DNA of 64,000 bases from CAZAPG01 sp964486935 (GTDB lineage Bacteria; Chloroflexota; Anaerolineae; 4572-78; J111), in the NCBI GenBank assembly GCA_964486935.1, contig CAZAPG010000018.1, positions 52,658-116,657 of the forward strand, read 5' to 3'. The notes beneath the pieces were generated by a model. The model was given only the letters and a program-made list of their open reading frames with translations, was not told where the DNA came from and searched no databases. Positions 35,501 through 43,347 of this stretch are shown piece by piece; within the stretch, counting starts at the first letter, position 1, and every line of letters starts with the position of its first letter. The position numbers and the translations under genes were made by a program.

Positions 35501-36131
35501 CATCAACCCCGACGCGCCGCGTGAGTATGATGAGATGCACCGGCGCCACGACTTTTTGACCGCCCAAATTCACGATTTGGAAGCCGCCGTGACCGACTTG
35601 CGGGCGGTAATTGCCAGGCTGGATACAGCCATGGAAGAGTCTTTTGCCGAGACGTTTCAGCAGGTGGCTACCGAGTTTCAGCGTTATTTCAAAACCCTGT
35701 TTGGCGGCGGCGAGGCGCAGCTATTACTCACCGAACCCGATGATTTGATTAACACCGGGGTTGAGATTGTGGCCCGCCCGCCCGGCAAGCGGCTGCAAAG
35801 TTTGGCCCTGCTCTCCGGCGGCGAACGCTCGCTGACGGCTCAGGCGTTGATTTTTGCGCTGCTCAGAACCAGCCCCACGCCCTTTGTTGTTTTTGACGAG
35901 GTAGACGCCATGCTCGACGAAGCCAACGTGGGCCGCTTTCGCGAGGCGCTGGCCCGGCTATCGCAGGATATCCAGTTTATTGTTATTACTCACAACCGCA
36001 AAACCATCGAAGCCGCCAGCACCCTGTATGGCATCTCCATGGGCGATGACTCGGTTTCGCAAGTCTATTCTCTTAAAATTGATGAGTGGCTGGAAGAGAA
36101 GAGCGGGGCGCAGGCTGTGAACAGGAGGTAA
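32502..36131 (+). CDS. smc: Chromosome segregation ATPase SMC
   Basis: A 1209-residue SMC protein that with ScpA/ScpB compacts and separates chromosomes. Walker A GPNGSGKSN is at 31-39, followed by a coiled coil, a hinge at about 510-640 (the VRAVLQPEAGLTGVIGPISQ region and GLASQLVTLD), a second coiled coil, then the signature LLSGGERSLTA and Walker B VVFDEVDAMLDE near the C terminus. Start 32502 gives MRLKSLEVQGYKSF, the expected N terminus; upstream in-frame codons lack similarity. A Gln-rich coiled-coil turn from a CAG run (about 34670-34687) is a local oddity. The lyxose-isomerase-like gene follows after 2 bases. Confidence 0.96.
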   Translation: MRLKSLEVQGYKSFANKVELLFDEGITAVVGPNGSGKSNVADAIRWVLGEQSYSNLRGKKTEDMIFSGSDGRARLGMASATLVLDNADRWLPLDFSEVTISRRAYRSGENEYYLNGSRVRLKDIAELLAKGGLRRQTYTVIGQGMIDRVLSLNPDERRQLFEEAAGITYHRHKRVDALSKLEATQSNLLRLNDIVKEIEPRLERLEKQAERAREYELVKTHLDGLLRVWYGYRWRQAQIQLRQVAGRQHETEASAQEHRVRLRQLTQEITALRTEQTELRAQLSLWYSENNRLNKQAEALQRELAVSQERARQFAAQRQEILAELQPLTANLKTREQQVGQAETALKQIEQELTQAGAELRQLQQKLTAHQSRQQEIISRQNSAEDEARRMAHDITQRQARLTQLEERHQTLQIERDSRAAEIAQLKQQQTELQDEQNQLTHRLTGFEGELLALANQQQQQRDALARLNQTAEQLKAKLTDLERREDSLKARQDVLDKLRHDMSGYYAGVRAVLQPEAGLTGVIGPISQLIQAPPDLEIALEAALGSRLQDVVVESFANAEAAIAYLKRTAKGRATFVPLDTVRPGRAADVPDTPGVVGLASQLVTLDERLRPIAELTLNRALIVDDLPAGRRAFEVMQGGFQIVTREGEIIRSGGAVTGGRVDGKRSQEGTFLAREREWRELPDRIAGLRQEHQNVSSQLAQNHDEATTVKKQLQALVDRHQQQQQQQRQVEEALDKVNRSLEQLAANIRWQQDLQVKAEAELAQIEERRQSTQQEITRLEATQRQAEELARQLAAEARSVSAETLLAKEAQAKSAVAAIEARRNNQQAMLQNHQTSRQQLADQIAAKQARAGTLETERENLLGQQQELQLRLDEFEGKLSALNEKVKGSEKQLAELEARQLQLERDENTLRQRLQRSEMEHNRASLEAARRQDELDNLQRQINEDLGLVQLELSDEQVGQPLLPIKPLVQDLPSVEELPPGVEEDVKRLKVQIRRLGSINPDAPREYDEMHRRHDFLTAQIHDLEAAVTDLRAVIARLDTAMEESFAETFQQVATEFQRYFKTLFGGGEAQLLLTEPDDLINTGVEIVARPPGKRLQSLALLSGGERSLTAQALIFALLRTSPTPFVVFDEVDAMLDEANVGRFREALARLSQDIQFIVITHNRKTIEAASTLYGISMGDDSVSQVYSLKIDEWLEEKSGAQAVNRR

Positions 36132-36133
36132 CA

Positions 36134-36826
36134 ATGAAACGTTCTGAAATCAACCAAATTATCCGCCAGGCCGACGCTTTTATGAAATCCCACGGTTTTT
36201 ATTTGCCGCCGTTTGCCTATTGGACTCCCGCCGAGTGGGCCGCCAAAGGCGAGGAAGTGAGCGAGATTGTCGAGAATAATCTGGGGTGGGATATTACCGA
36301 TTTTGGCTCTGGCAATTATCAAAAGATTGGGTTGTTCCTGTTTACCCTGCGCAACGGCAGCCTGGACAGTCTGCAGACCGGCCAGGGCAAAACCTACGCC
36401 GAAAAGGCGCTCATTGTTGATGTTGACCAGGTAACGCCGACGCACTTTCACTGGCAAAAAACCGAAGACATCATTAATCGCGGGGGTGGGCAACTGGCCA
36501 TAAAGCTTTACAACTCTACCGCCGATGAGCAACTGGCTGACACTGGCGTGACCGTTAGTATGGATGGCGTGCGCCATACCTTTAAGGCGGGCGAAACGGT
36601 GTTGCTTAATGTGGGCCAGAGCATCACCCTGCCTACCGGCCTGTACCACCAATTTTGGGGCGTTGGCAGCAAAGTGCTGGTGGGAGAGGTATCCAAGGTA
36701 AATGACGATGCCAGCGACAACCGCTTTTTAGAGCCGGCGGGCCGCTTCCCTGAAATTGAGGAGGATGAAGCGCCGCTGCATTTACTGGTGGGAGATTACC
36801 GGCATTATTATGGCGGCAGGAGTTAA
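36134..36826 (+). CDS. D-lyxose isomerase family protein
   Basis: A 230-residue cupin of the D-lyxose ketol-isomerase family, which interconverts D-lyxose and D-xylulose (or D-mannose and D-fructose) using a metal ion. The metal site is suggested by HFHWQKTEDIINRGGG (His104, His106, Glu111) and a later His in TGLYHQFW (about 175). Start 36134 is set by AGGAGG seven bases before it. It follows smc by 2 bases and ends at a strong bidirectional terminator. A link to smc is probably only transcriptional; no sugar transporter or kinase is close. Confidence 0.85.
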   Translation: MKRSEINQIIRQADAFMKSHGFYLPPFAYWTPAEWAAKGEEVSEIVENNLGWDITDFGSGNYQKIGLFLFTLRNGSLDSLQTGQGKTYAEKALIVDVDQVTPTHFHWQKTEDIINRGGGQLAIKLYNSTADEQLADTGVTVSMDGVRHTFKAGETVLLNVGQSITLPTGLYHQFWGVGSKVLVGEVSKVNDDASDNRFLEPAGRFPEIEEDEAPLHLLVGDYRHYYGGRS

Positions 36827-36861
36827 ATGAGAAAGAGTCTTGAAAAATCAACCATACGCAT

Positions 36862-36894
36862 AAAGCGGCAGGTTTAGGGCCTGCCGCTTTTTTT
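36862..36894 (+). terminator. Strong bidirectional terminator
   Basis: AAAGCGGCAGG (36862-36872) pairs with CCTGCCGCTTT (36880-36890); the loop is TTTAGGG and the T run follows. It separates the lyxose-isomerase-like gene from the convergent CotH gene. Confidence 0.88.
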
Positions 36895-36923
36895 ATGCAA
36901 CGCGCTACGTGGCCGGTGATTAT

Positions 36924-39857
36924 TTATTCAAAGACGCCCGGCGACCCATTGAGATTATGGCTGGCTCGCCAGTTTCCAGGGTTGTTGGGGTTGCCATCTG
37001 TATGGACCAGCACCAGCGAATCGCCGCGACCATCGGGGCTAATGGGCCAGCCGTCGGCGTCGTTGTAGGTCAGGTCGATGACAATTTCGCTTTGGGAGTC
37101 GATCAGGGTGAGCGTTTCGCCCTTGTTTGACAGGCTGCCATCGTAAACGCCGCCAACAGGCACATTGCCGTATTTCTGGGCAAACGTCTCGGCGTTTCGC
37201 ACCAACACCACCGACTCGCCGGGGGGCAGCGGCGCAACATCGGGCGGAAAGATAAAGCGGATACCCTCGACAAACGCCATATTGGCCAGGCTCAGACTAT
37301 CGACGCCCAGGTTGGTTAGCTCAATAAATTCGTAATCATCGCCGTCGCTGGGGTTGTACATAATTTCAGTCAGGCGCAGTTTGGTATCTCGCTTGACTAC
37401 GCTAAAAGAGGTCTCGTTGAGGGCGCTCCAGTTTTCGCCGTCAAACACCCGCGCTCTGATGACGCTATTTTCGGTAATTGTAATCGGCCCGTTGTATTTG
37501 ACGGCATCGGGGGAGAGGTCGCCGGTTACGGACATTCTGGGGTCAAGGCCGTTGATGGTGTAGTAGATATCGCCCTGGCGAGAGACTGCGGTTAGCGACA
37601 TGTCCAGGGTAAAACCGGTTTCAACCAGCCCCCCCTTATGGCTGATTATGGGCGGGTCAAGATTGGGATAGTAGCCCGCCTCACGGGCCATAGCAATAAG
37701 GTTAGCGGCGCTGCCATTTATTTTGGCACGAACATTGTTTTGGGCGGTCTGCCAGTTGGCCAGGGTAAAGGGAGTATCGCGGCCAAGGTCGCCCCAACGG
37801 GCAGATTCGGCGATGATGGCGGGTTCAATTTGGGTGGTTATCTCTTGCCAGCGGGCCTGAGCCACCTCGTCAGTGAGGCCGCCATCTTTTTGCAGCAGAT
37901 GCTTGTACAGGCGGTCGGCAAATAACGCTTGAAAATCCGGGTCTTGCATAAATGTTTTGAACAACATTTTGACCGCCTCGAGTTGAGGAATATCCGCATC
38001 AGCCGTGTTGGGCAAACCGTCGGGTTGGTAGGTTAGCCGGTTGAGGCTTTCGTCTTCAATCAGGAATCTGCCCCGGTTAGGCGCATCCTGGGGGTGAATG
38101 GCCACCGTCCAGTTACTGACCGGCCAGCCTTGGGCGACGGCGTACCAGTACAAAATAACATAATCGCTAAATTGAACCGGGTCAATGCGCGAGGCGGCTG
38201 CGGCAAAGGTGTCGGCCAGATAAGCCGGCGTTTCTTGCTGGTTATTAAAGCGGGGGGCCAGGTTGAGGGTGGTGAAAAGATAGTCCAGCTCCTGGGCCTG
38301 GCTATTAGCCGGCAGATTTAGCGTTTGGGCGTGGTTGGCAACAAACCATTCCTCATCTGCGCCGCCAGTATAACTGCTCATAAAGGCGGCGTCGGGCTTT
38401 TCGGTGAGGTTGTAAACGCCCCAGTACAGGCCGTTGATGTACAAATGGGCAAATGTGCCGTGAGCGCCCAACCCCGAAAGCGCAATTTGGGATTGCCGCA
38501 GCCACTCATTGCGGATGTAGGCGGTTAAATTGTCTGACGAGTTTGGCCCGGCCAGCGGACTCACCCCGGCTTTGAGCAGCAAGGTGTTGAATGTTTCAAC
38601 CGGGGCGTTGTTAAAGAGCGGATGCTCTAACCGGGTGGGGCCATAATTGCTGCGGAAGAATAGTTGAAAAGAGCGCTTGGATACGGTTTCTGAAACCTCG
38701 CCGTAAAGTCGCAGACCGGCGTTTGCCTGCAACCCTTTGGCCGAATCGCCGGGGTAGATAAGTTCAATGGAAACAGGCTGCTCGGCGTTTCGACCGCGTT
38801 CGGTGGGGTGGGTATATAGCTGAGTAAATTGCCCCTGTTCCATAACCAGCGAAACCACGGGCAGCGCCGTGAGGCTCTGTTTAAGCTGACTTCCATAGAT
38901 AGGGTTGTTTACAATTTCCGGGTCCATTTCATAATCTGCCGCCACCGGCCGGGCTTGAAGCTGGCCCTGAACGTTGGCCAGTTGGGCGTTCCAATTGGCC
39001 GGAAAGCCCGCCGGCGCAGCAGGTTGGGCGAGCACCGTATCTAAAAAGATATAGCTTTGGGTGGTTGCGGTTGAGGGCAAAAAGTTGGGTTTGAAGGCCG
39101 CCGCCCGCAGCAGGGTGGTGGCGGCGACAGGGATGGGCTGGCTATAAATTTGGCCGTTAGTGGCGGTAGGTTCGCTGCCGTCGGTGGTGTAGCGAATGGC
39201 GGCCCCATCCGTTTCGGTAGATAACTCAACCGCAAAGGGCGCGTCAAAAAGGCCCCGCTCTACGCTAAATATTACCGGCGAAACCCTCCCGACCCAGGCA
39301 TTTGTTGCTTCGTTGGGGCCGCCGGGGGTAGGCGCAGCCATAAAGCCAAATTTCATTTCCGGGCCGTAGCGGCCGTAAGAAACATCTCTGAGCTGCGCCG
39401 GAAATTGGGGTGAAATCTCGTCGATAAAGCGACTTTCCAAAACATTGTGCAGGCCCAGAAAGTCGCCATCTTTATTTAGCCTGAAGTTGGTATGCAGCGC
39501 GGTTTCCGCCTCCAGGCCGGTTCGGTTTTTGCCCGAGGCAAAGATAACAAGATATTGGCGGCTGCCCAGCGTGATATCGGGAAAGGGCCATTTGGTGGGT
39601 TGGCTGGGGTCGTTGGTTAACGACCAGCCGGCCAGGTTGACAGGCTGGCTGCCGCGATTGTAAATTTCAATCCAGTCTGAGTAGTCGCCATCTTCATCAA
39701 CCAACCCCGAACCATTGGCGGCCATAATTTCACTGATAATCAGATCGCTGGGTTTGATCTGGGCGGTTGTTATTGAAATTTGTCCGACACTAACCAACAG
39801 GCAAAGACCGATTATGGCCCAAAAGAGAAGATTTGGCGTTTTTTTACGCTGCACCAT
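36924..39857 (-). CDS. Secreted CotH protein with lamin-tail domains
   Basis: A 977-residue exported protein. A signal anchor (about 10-32) is followed by a lamin-tail-like (LTD) domain at 35-160 (IISEIMAANGSGLVDEDGDYSDWIEIYN), a beta domain of the chitobiase/Fn3-like kind (IRYTTDGSEPTATNG), a CotH kinase-like domain (about 340-640; LYINGLYWGVYNLTEKPDAAF is the diagnostic segment), a helical stretch, a second chitobiase-like repeat (YYTINGLDPRM) and a C-terminal LTD (about 850-977, LTEIMYNPSDGDDYEFIELTN). CotH proteins phosphorylate or organise surface proteins in spore coats and elsewhere. The paralogue lies 12 bases upstream in the same operon. Confidence 0.8.
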   Translation of the reverse strand: MVQRKKTPNLLFWAIIGLCLLVSVGQISITTAQIKPSDLIISEIMAANGSGLVDEDGDYSDWIEIYNRGSQPVNLAGWSLTNDPSQPTKWPFPDITLGSRQYLVIFASGKNRTGLEAETALHTNFRLNKDGDFLGLHNVLESRFIDEISPQFPAQLRDVSYGRYGPEMKFGFMAAPTPGGPNEATNAWVGRVSPVIFSVERGLFDAPFAVELSTETDGAAIRYTTDGSEPTATNGQIYSQPIPVAATTLLRAAAFKPNFLPSTATTQSYIFLDTVLAQPAAPAGFPANWNAQLANVQGQLQARPVAADYEMDPEIVNNPIYGSQLKQSLTALPVVSLVMEQGQFTQLYTHPTERGRNAEQPVSIELIYPGDSAKGLQANAGLRLYGEVSETVSKRSFQLFFRSNYGPTRLEHPLFNNAPVETFNTLLLKAGVSPLAGPNSSDNLTAYIRNEWLRQSQIALSGLGAHGTFAHLYINGLYWGVYNLTEKPDAAFMSSYTGGADEEWFVANHAQTLNLPANSQAQELDYLFTTLNLAPRFNNQQETPAYLADTFAAAASRIDPVQFSDYVILYWYAVAQGWPVSNWTVAIHPQDAPNRGRFLIEDESLNRLTYQPDGLPNTADADIPQLEAVKMLFKTFMQDPDFQALFADRLYKHLLQKDGGLTDEVAQARWQEITTQIEPAIIAESARWGDLGRDTPFTLANWQTAQNNVRAKINGSAANLIAMAREAGYYPNLDPPIISHKGGLVETGFTLDMSLTAVSRQGDIYYTINGLDPRMSVTGDLSPDAVKYNGPITITENSVIRARVFDGENWSALNETSFSVVKRDTKLRLTEIMYNPSDGDDYEFIELTNLGVDSLSLANMAFVEGIRFIFPPDVAPLPPGESVVLVRNAETFAQKYGNVPVGGVYDGSLSNKGETLTLIDSQSEIVIDLTYNDADGWPISPDGRGDSLVLVHTDGNPNNPGNWRASHNLNGSPGVFE

Positions 39858-39869
39858 AAACTCGCTTTG

Positions 39870-41810
39870 CTACTGACATTCGGTAAAGGTTTGGTACCTT
39901 AGAATATCCAGATGATGGATAATCACTTCTTCGCGCTGGTCTACAAACAGCAGCATATTCTGGATATTTCTTTCAAACAGGTCCATGTTCAAATCGGGCG
40001 CCCAGCGTTGAATTTCCATAGGCATAAATGGCCGGATGGTTTCGTAGTTTTTTATAATTTCGGCCCTGACTCGTTCTTTTGACAGTTGGCCTATTTGCTC
40101 TGGCGGTTTGCCATACGGGTTTTCAACGCCCAGCAGCTCCAGCGAGCGCTGCGCAAACTCATGCTTGAGGCCGCAACTGCGGATAAACGGCTTTTCTAAA
40201 ATGCGGGTAATGCTATCGTGCGGGCTATGCACCCTAACCACGGTGTTTTCATCTGGCTTAAATGCGCCGCCAATAGTGCCAAAGCTGTCTTCGGCATCCC
40301 ACACCATCATGCGCCATTTGGCTTCGTTGCCGGCTGCGGCGGGGTCGTTACGGCGGTAAACAATCCAGTTGGCGCTGGGCCAGTCGGTATTTTGAATGTA
40401 GGCTTGCAGAAACATGTAGGTAAAAACGTTTTCTTTGTCAATGCGCCACTCCCACACGCCAAGGTTGCCGGGGTTGGAAAAGTCGGCGTTGCCTATCCAG
40501 TCCTGGTTTTCCAACCAGGCGCCGTATCCGCCTTCTCTCACTTCTTCGTGGCTGTACCACTGACCTAATTCGTCCCAGCCGCTTTCTTTAACAATGACAT
40601 CCCAATCCGAGTTTTTATCGGAGTAGGAGCGCAAAAATTGAATGTCGGGCCGTTCGGTTAAATTGTACAACCCCCAAAATTCGCCGTTAATGTACAGCAA
40701 TACCCAGGTTCCGTGGGGGGCCAGTTGACCCATACTCAGGTGCAGGTCGCGGGCTACCTGGTCGCTAATGTATGTGGCGGTTTCGTGCCGGTTAGAGCGG
40801 TCGGGGATGCCGCGATGGGTGAAGGTATCTTGAAAACCGGCCCGCAGCACCAATTTGTCAAACCGGGTAACAGGGCTGCCTTCAAACAGGGGGTAATCCA
40901 GGTTGCCCGGCCCGCCGTAAGATTTGCTAAAGTAGATGCGGTATGATTTTTTGGGGTTGAACAGCCGGGAGAAGTTGCCGTGAATCCGAATACCGGCGGG
41001 CAAGTTGAAGTGAACCTGTCCGCCCGGCGCAAAATATTCCAGGTTAATGGGGCGCTCCCATTCTTTGCCGCGCTCGCGGGCGGCATCGTGCAAGGTATTA
41101 ATGTCGTTCCAGTCGGCTACTACCGACATAACCGGGATGGTTTGCTCGTAATCAACAAGCAGGTAGGTTTTGGTGTGGAGTCCGCCGGCCGGTTGGCCCG
41201 CATTATCAAAAACTTGCGCCCGAAGGATGGTGTTCTTGTCAATGGTTAGCGGGTTTTGGTAGAGCGTGCTGTTGGCGTCGGGGAGCGACCCGTTGGTGGT
41301 GTAGCGTATTGTGCCGGGAACCCTGGCTGTCAGCGTTAATTGAAACGGTTGCCGGGTTACCACCGAGTCCTGCGAAAAGGCAATAGATTGGTCGGTGAAG
41401 CTGGGCAGGGGAGCAGGCGGCGTTGGCCCGGCGCCTTGGGCCGGTGGTGTTTGGGGTTGGGTTGGCGCAGGCCCGGCCTGAAAGTTTGCTTGCAAAGTCT
41501 CCAAATCCTCATCGCCGGGGATGCAGAGTATCTGTCCGGCTTCAATTGAACCGGAATCGGTAATAGGGGTGTATTTAGCACTCTCTTGAGATGCGGTGTT
41601 GGTGGCGTTAATAATCGCCGGGTAAAATTCAGCTTTGTTGTAGTATTTTTGGGCTATTAAGCTGATGGAATCGCCAACCTGTACGGTATAATCTTGGGTA
41701 CAGTTTAGCGCCAGCGAGCTGGTTGAGGCGTGGGTTGCAGGCGCCAGACTCACAAGCAGGGCCAGGGCCAGGGCAGCAATCCCCGCCAGACAGGTTATTT
41801 TTAAACGCAT
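39870..41810 (-). CDS. Secreted LysM-CotH protein
   Basis: A 646-residue exported protein: signal peptide (1-28), LysM domain (about 38-98, DYTVQVGDSISLIAQKYY... IEAGQILCIPG), a Pro/Gln-rich linker (115-140), a chitobiase-like repeat (IRYTTNGSLPDANS), and a CotH domain (about 225-610) with LYINGEFWGLYNLTERPDIQFL and KWRMMVWDAEDSFG. The LysM would hold it on peptidoglycan. It is the first gene of a two-gene minus-strand operon with the LTD-CotH protein, and the two share domain order apart from LysM versus LTD, so they are duplicates with swapped anchors. The ATG at 41810 has GGGAGAG upstream. Confidence 0.82.
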   Translation of the reverse strand: MRLKITCLAGIAALALALLVSLAPATHASTSSLALNCTQDYTVQVGDSISLIAQKYYNKAEFYPAIINATNTASQESAKYTPITDSGSIEAGQILCIPGDEDLETLQANFQAGPAPTQPQTPPAQGAGPTPPAPLPSFTDQSIAFSQDSVVTRQPFQLTLTARVPGTIRYTTNGSLPDANSTLYQNPLTIDKNTILRAQVFDNAGQPAGGLHTKTYLLVDYEQTIPVMSVVADWNDINTLHDAARERGKEWERPINLEYFAPGGQVHFNLPAGIRIHGNFSRLFNPKKSYRIYFSKSYGGPGNLDYPLFEGSPVTRFDKLVLRAGFQDTFTHRGIPDRSNRHETATYISDQVARDLHLSMGQLAPHGTWVLLYINGEFWGLYNLTERPDIQFLRSYSDKNSDWDVIVKESGWDELGQWYSHEEVREGGYGAWLENQDWIGNADFSNPGNLGVWEWRIDKENVFTYMFLQAYIQNTDWPSANWIVYRRNDPAAAGNEAKWRMMVWDAEDSFGTIGGAFKPDENTVVRVHSPHDSITRILEKPFIRSCGLKHEFAQRSLELLGVENPYGKPPEQIGQLSKERVRAEIIKNYETIRPFMPMEIQRWAPDLNMDLFERNIQNMLLFVDQREEVIIHHLDILRYQTFTECQ

Positions 41811-42115
41811 TATCTCTCTCCCAATTAGAGGTATCGCCCTGATGGGCGCTCATGCTTATATTTTAACCGATAAAAATTAATTTTGGATGATACTAAAGGT
41901 GTATCCTGGGATGAAGTTTTGGGGCGGGGACGTTTTTCTCTATACCAAATGGTATATTTTCCCTTTCCAAAAAAATAGCCCAACTCTTATGTTGAGCTAA
42001 ACCGATTTTGAAGGAATGATATGTTGGCCTCAGGCAATAGGCGAGCAGGAATCTGAATACCCAACTTGTGGTATCAGATGAAAACAATATTGTAAATTGT
42101 AAAGTTACTTTAAAA

Positions 42116-42146
42116 AGTATAGTAATTATACTGAGTAAATTTTACT
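42116..42146. promoter_or_regulatory. Two adjacent palindromes, possible HxlR operator
   Basis: AGTATA-GTAAT-TATACT (42116-42132) and AGTAAA-T-TTTACT (42134-42146). AT-rich dyads with GTA/TAC half-sites of this sort are typical of HxlR-type regulators, and hxlR starts about 160 bases downstream. Confidence 0.45.
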
Positions 42147-42200
42147 ATGTCAAGCATTGGTGATATACTATGGCAATTCTAAATTTACCAGATAGTGGAG

Positions 42201-42264
42201 AGGCAAGGCAGGTTGAAAGAGCCTTCTCAATCCAAATGACCCGCGTTTCAACCTGCCTCGCCTT
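42201..42264. repeat. MITE-like inverted repeat
   Basis: The arm 42201-42218 (AGGCAAGGCAGGTTGAAA) pairs with 42246-42264 with one mismatch, around a 27-base centre. The core GGCGAGGCA (in the reverse complement of the right arm) is shared with the element at 15036-15106. Confidence 0.55.
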
Positions 42265-42305
42265 ACAACGGGAACGATTATTGAATAAGTTCGGGGGTGT
42301 GTTCA

Positions 42306-42632
42306 ATGGTGAGATGCCCTGTTGAGCAACTGGTCAAATTAATAGGCGATAAGTGGAGTTTGTTGATTATTCGCGATTTAATGAAGGGGTGTCATCGGTT
42401 TGGCGAGTTGCAGCAATCGGTGGGGTCTATCAGCCCCCGAACCCTATCGGCAAGATTAAGCAAATTGGAAGAGCTTGGGTTAATAGAGCGCCGGGCATAT
42501 ACCGAGATTCCGCCCAGAGTTGAATATAACTTAACCCACAAGGGGCTTGCTTTGTCGCCGGTTTTCACGGCTATGCAAGATTACGCCGAAAAGTGGTTAA
42601 TCTCGGTAGATGAACAACAGCCTGCCAAATAA
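42306..42632 (+). CDS. HxlR-family transcriptional regulator
   Basis: A 108-residue winged-helix protein of the HxlR group. It starts MVRCPVEQLVKLIGDKWSLLII with the usual Cys and DKW, continues FGELQQSVGSISPRTLSARLSKLEELGLIERR (recognition helix) and RVEYNLTHKGLAL (wing). The single N-terminal Cys is often redox or electrophile sensing in this family. The ATG at 42306, with GGGGG upstream, is preferred to GTG at 42297. No obvious target gene is adjacent; the divergent CotH operon is a candidate. Confidence 0.85.
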   Translation: MVRCPVEQLVKLIGDKWSLLIIRDLMKGCHRFGELQQSVGSISPRTLSARLSKLEELGLIERRAYTEIPPRVEYNLTHKGLALSPVFTAMQDYAEKWLISVDEQQPAK

Positions 42633-42903
42633 TTATTATCTTACCATTGTTCTTTTAAGCCGGAACCGGTCAGCCGACCGGTTCTTTTACTTTGGCTACA
42701 GCCCCGTTAAAGCTATCACAAAATTCATACATACAACCTCTGTTTAAGACATAATTTGTACCTTTTTTACACAACTTTTAAACAATAAGGACTTATAGTT
42801 TAAAGCTGCAATATGATAATAGACCATCTCCCTCTGACCTCTCCGGGCACAACGTAGTCCCCTCATTTTATAACAAAGTTTATTCAACTAAGGAGATAAA
42901 GTC

Positions 42904-43116
42904 ATGAAAATTACCAATCAAGCTACAGTTGCTCTTTGCCCTGATTGCGAAGAAGAGATCAACTTTAGAACCTTGCCCAAGCAAGGCCAAAAGCTTACCT
43001 GCCCAAACTGCGAGGCGTACCTGCAAGTAGTTAGCGTTAAGCCACTAAGGCTCGATTGGGACGACGATAGTGAATATTTTGATGACGACTGGGCTTCGGG
43101 TGACGACGATTGGTAA
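42904..43116 (+). CDS. LysW-like zinc-ribbon protein with acidic tail
   Basis: A 70-residue protein with one Cys4 zinc ribbon (Cys12, Cys15, Cys33, Cys36: CPDC...CPNC) and a conserved VVSVKPLRL strand, then a very acidic C terminus (DWDDDSEYFDDDW...). This is the layout of LysW, the amino-group carrier of alternative lysine/arginine synthesis, whose last residues are EDWGE with the terminal Glu modified. Here the chain ends in GDDDW, without that Glu, and no lysX or lysZ is close. It is probably a LysW-like protein of another role. Start after AAGGAG at 42891. Confidence 0.7.
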   Translation: MKITNQATVALCPDCEEEINFRTLPKQGQKLTCPNCEAYLQVVSVKPLRLDWDDDSEYFDDDWASGDDDW

Positions 43117-43159
43117 CGAGCAATTTTACAAAACTCCGTTGGCTGCATTAAAAATAACA

Positions 43160-43197
43160 CTAAACCCTTTCTGGATTGATGCCGGAGAGGGTTTATT
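43160..43197 (+). terminator. Hairpin terminator after LysW-like gene
   Basis: AAACCCTTTCTGG (43162-43174) pairs with CCGGAGAGGGTTT (43182-43194) with two G-U or T-G pairs, followed by ATTTAGTTT. The U tract is weak. Confidence 0.6.
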
Positions 43198-43245
43198 TAG
43201 TTTGAGGAAAAAAATCTAAGCTGGACCAAATTTGCAGGCACCGCT

Positions 43246-43301
43246 AAGAAACAGCCGGTAGGCCGAGGGGCGTGGGGGGTGTCCCCCCATCCCTGTTTCT
43301 T
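43246..43301. repeat. Dispersed GC-rich repeat (copy B) inside inverted repeat
   Basis: AAGAAACAG (43246-43254) and CTGTTTCTT (43293-43301) flank GGCCGAGGGGCGTGGGGGG-TGT-CCCCCCAT. The inner part matches copy A at 29531-29571 over about 30 bases. TGGGGGG/CCCCCCA forms a tight stem. Confidence 0.55.
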
Positions 43302-43347
43302 GTAGTCTGAATAATCCTGTTATTTCAAGGGTTATGGAGTTGCTGCA

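Larger units (their letters stand above)
41811..42305. other. Divergent control region between CotH operon and hxlR
   Basis: About 495 bases, AT-rich, without a gene. It holds a pair of AT-rich palindromes (42116-42146) and a large inverted repeat (42201-42264). Promoters for both directions are expected here, but no clean -35/-10 pair stands out. Confidence 0.5.

Noticed and set aside
42904..43116. Assigning lysine/arginine amino-group carrier function to the LysW-like protein
   Set aside because: The terminal Glu and EDWGE end are missing, and no partner genes are in the window.
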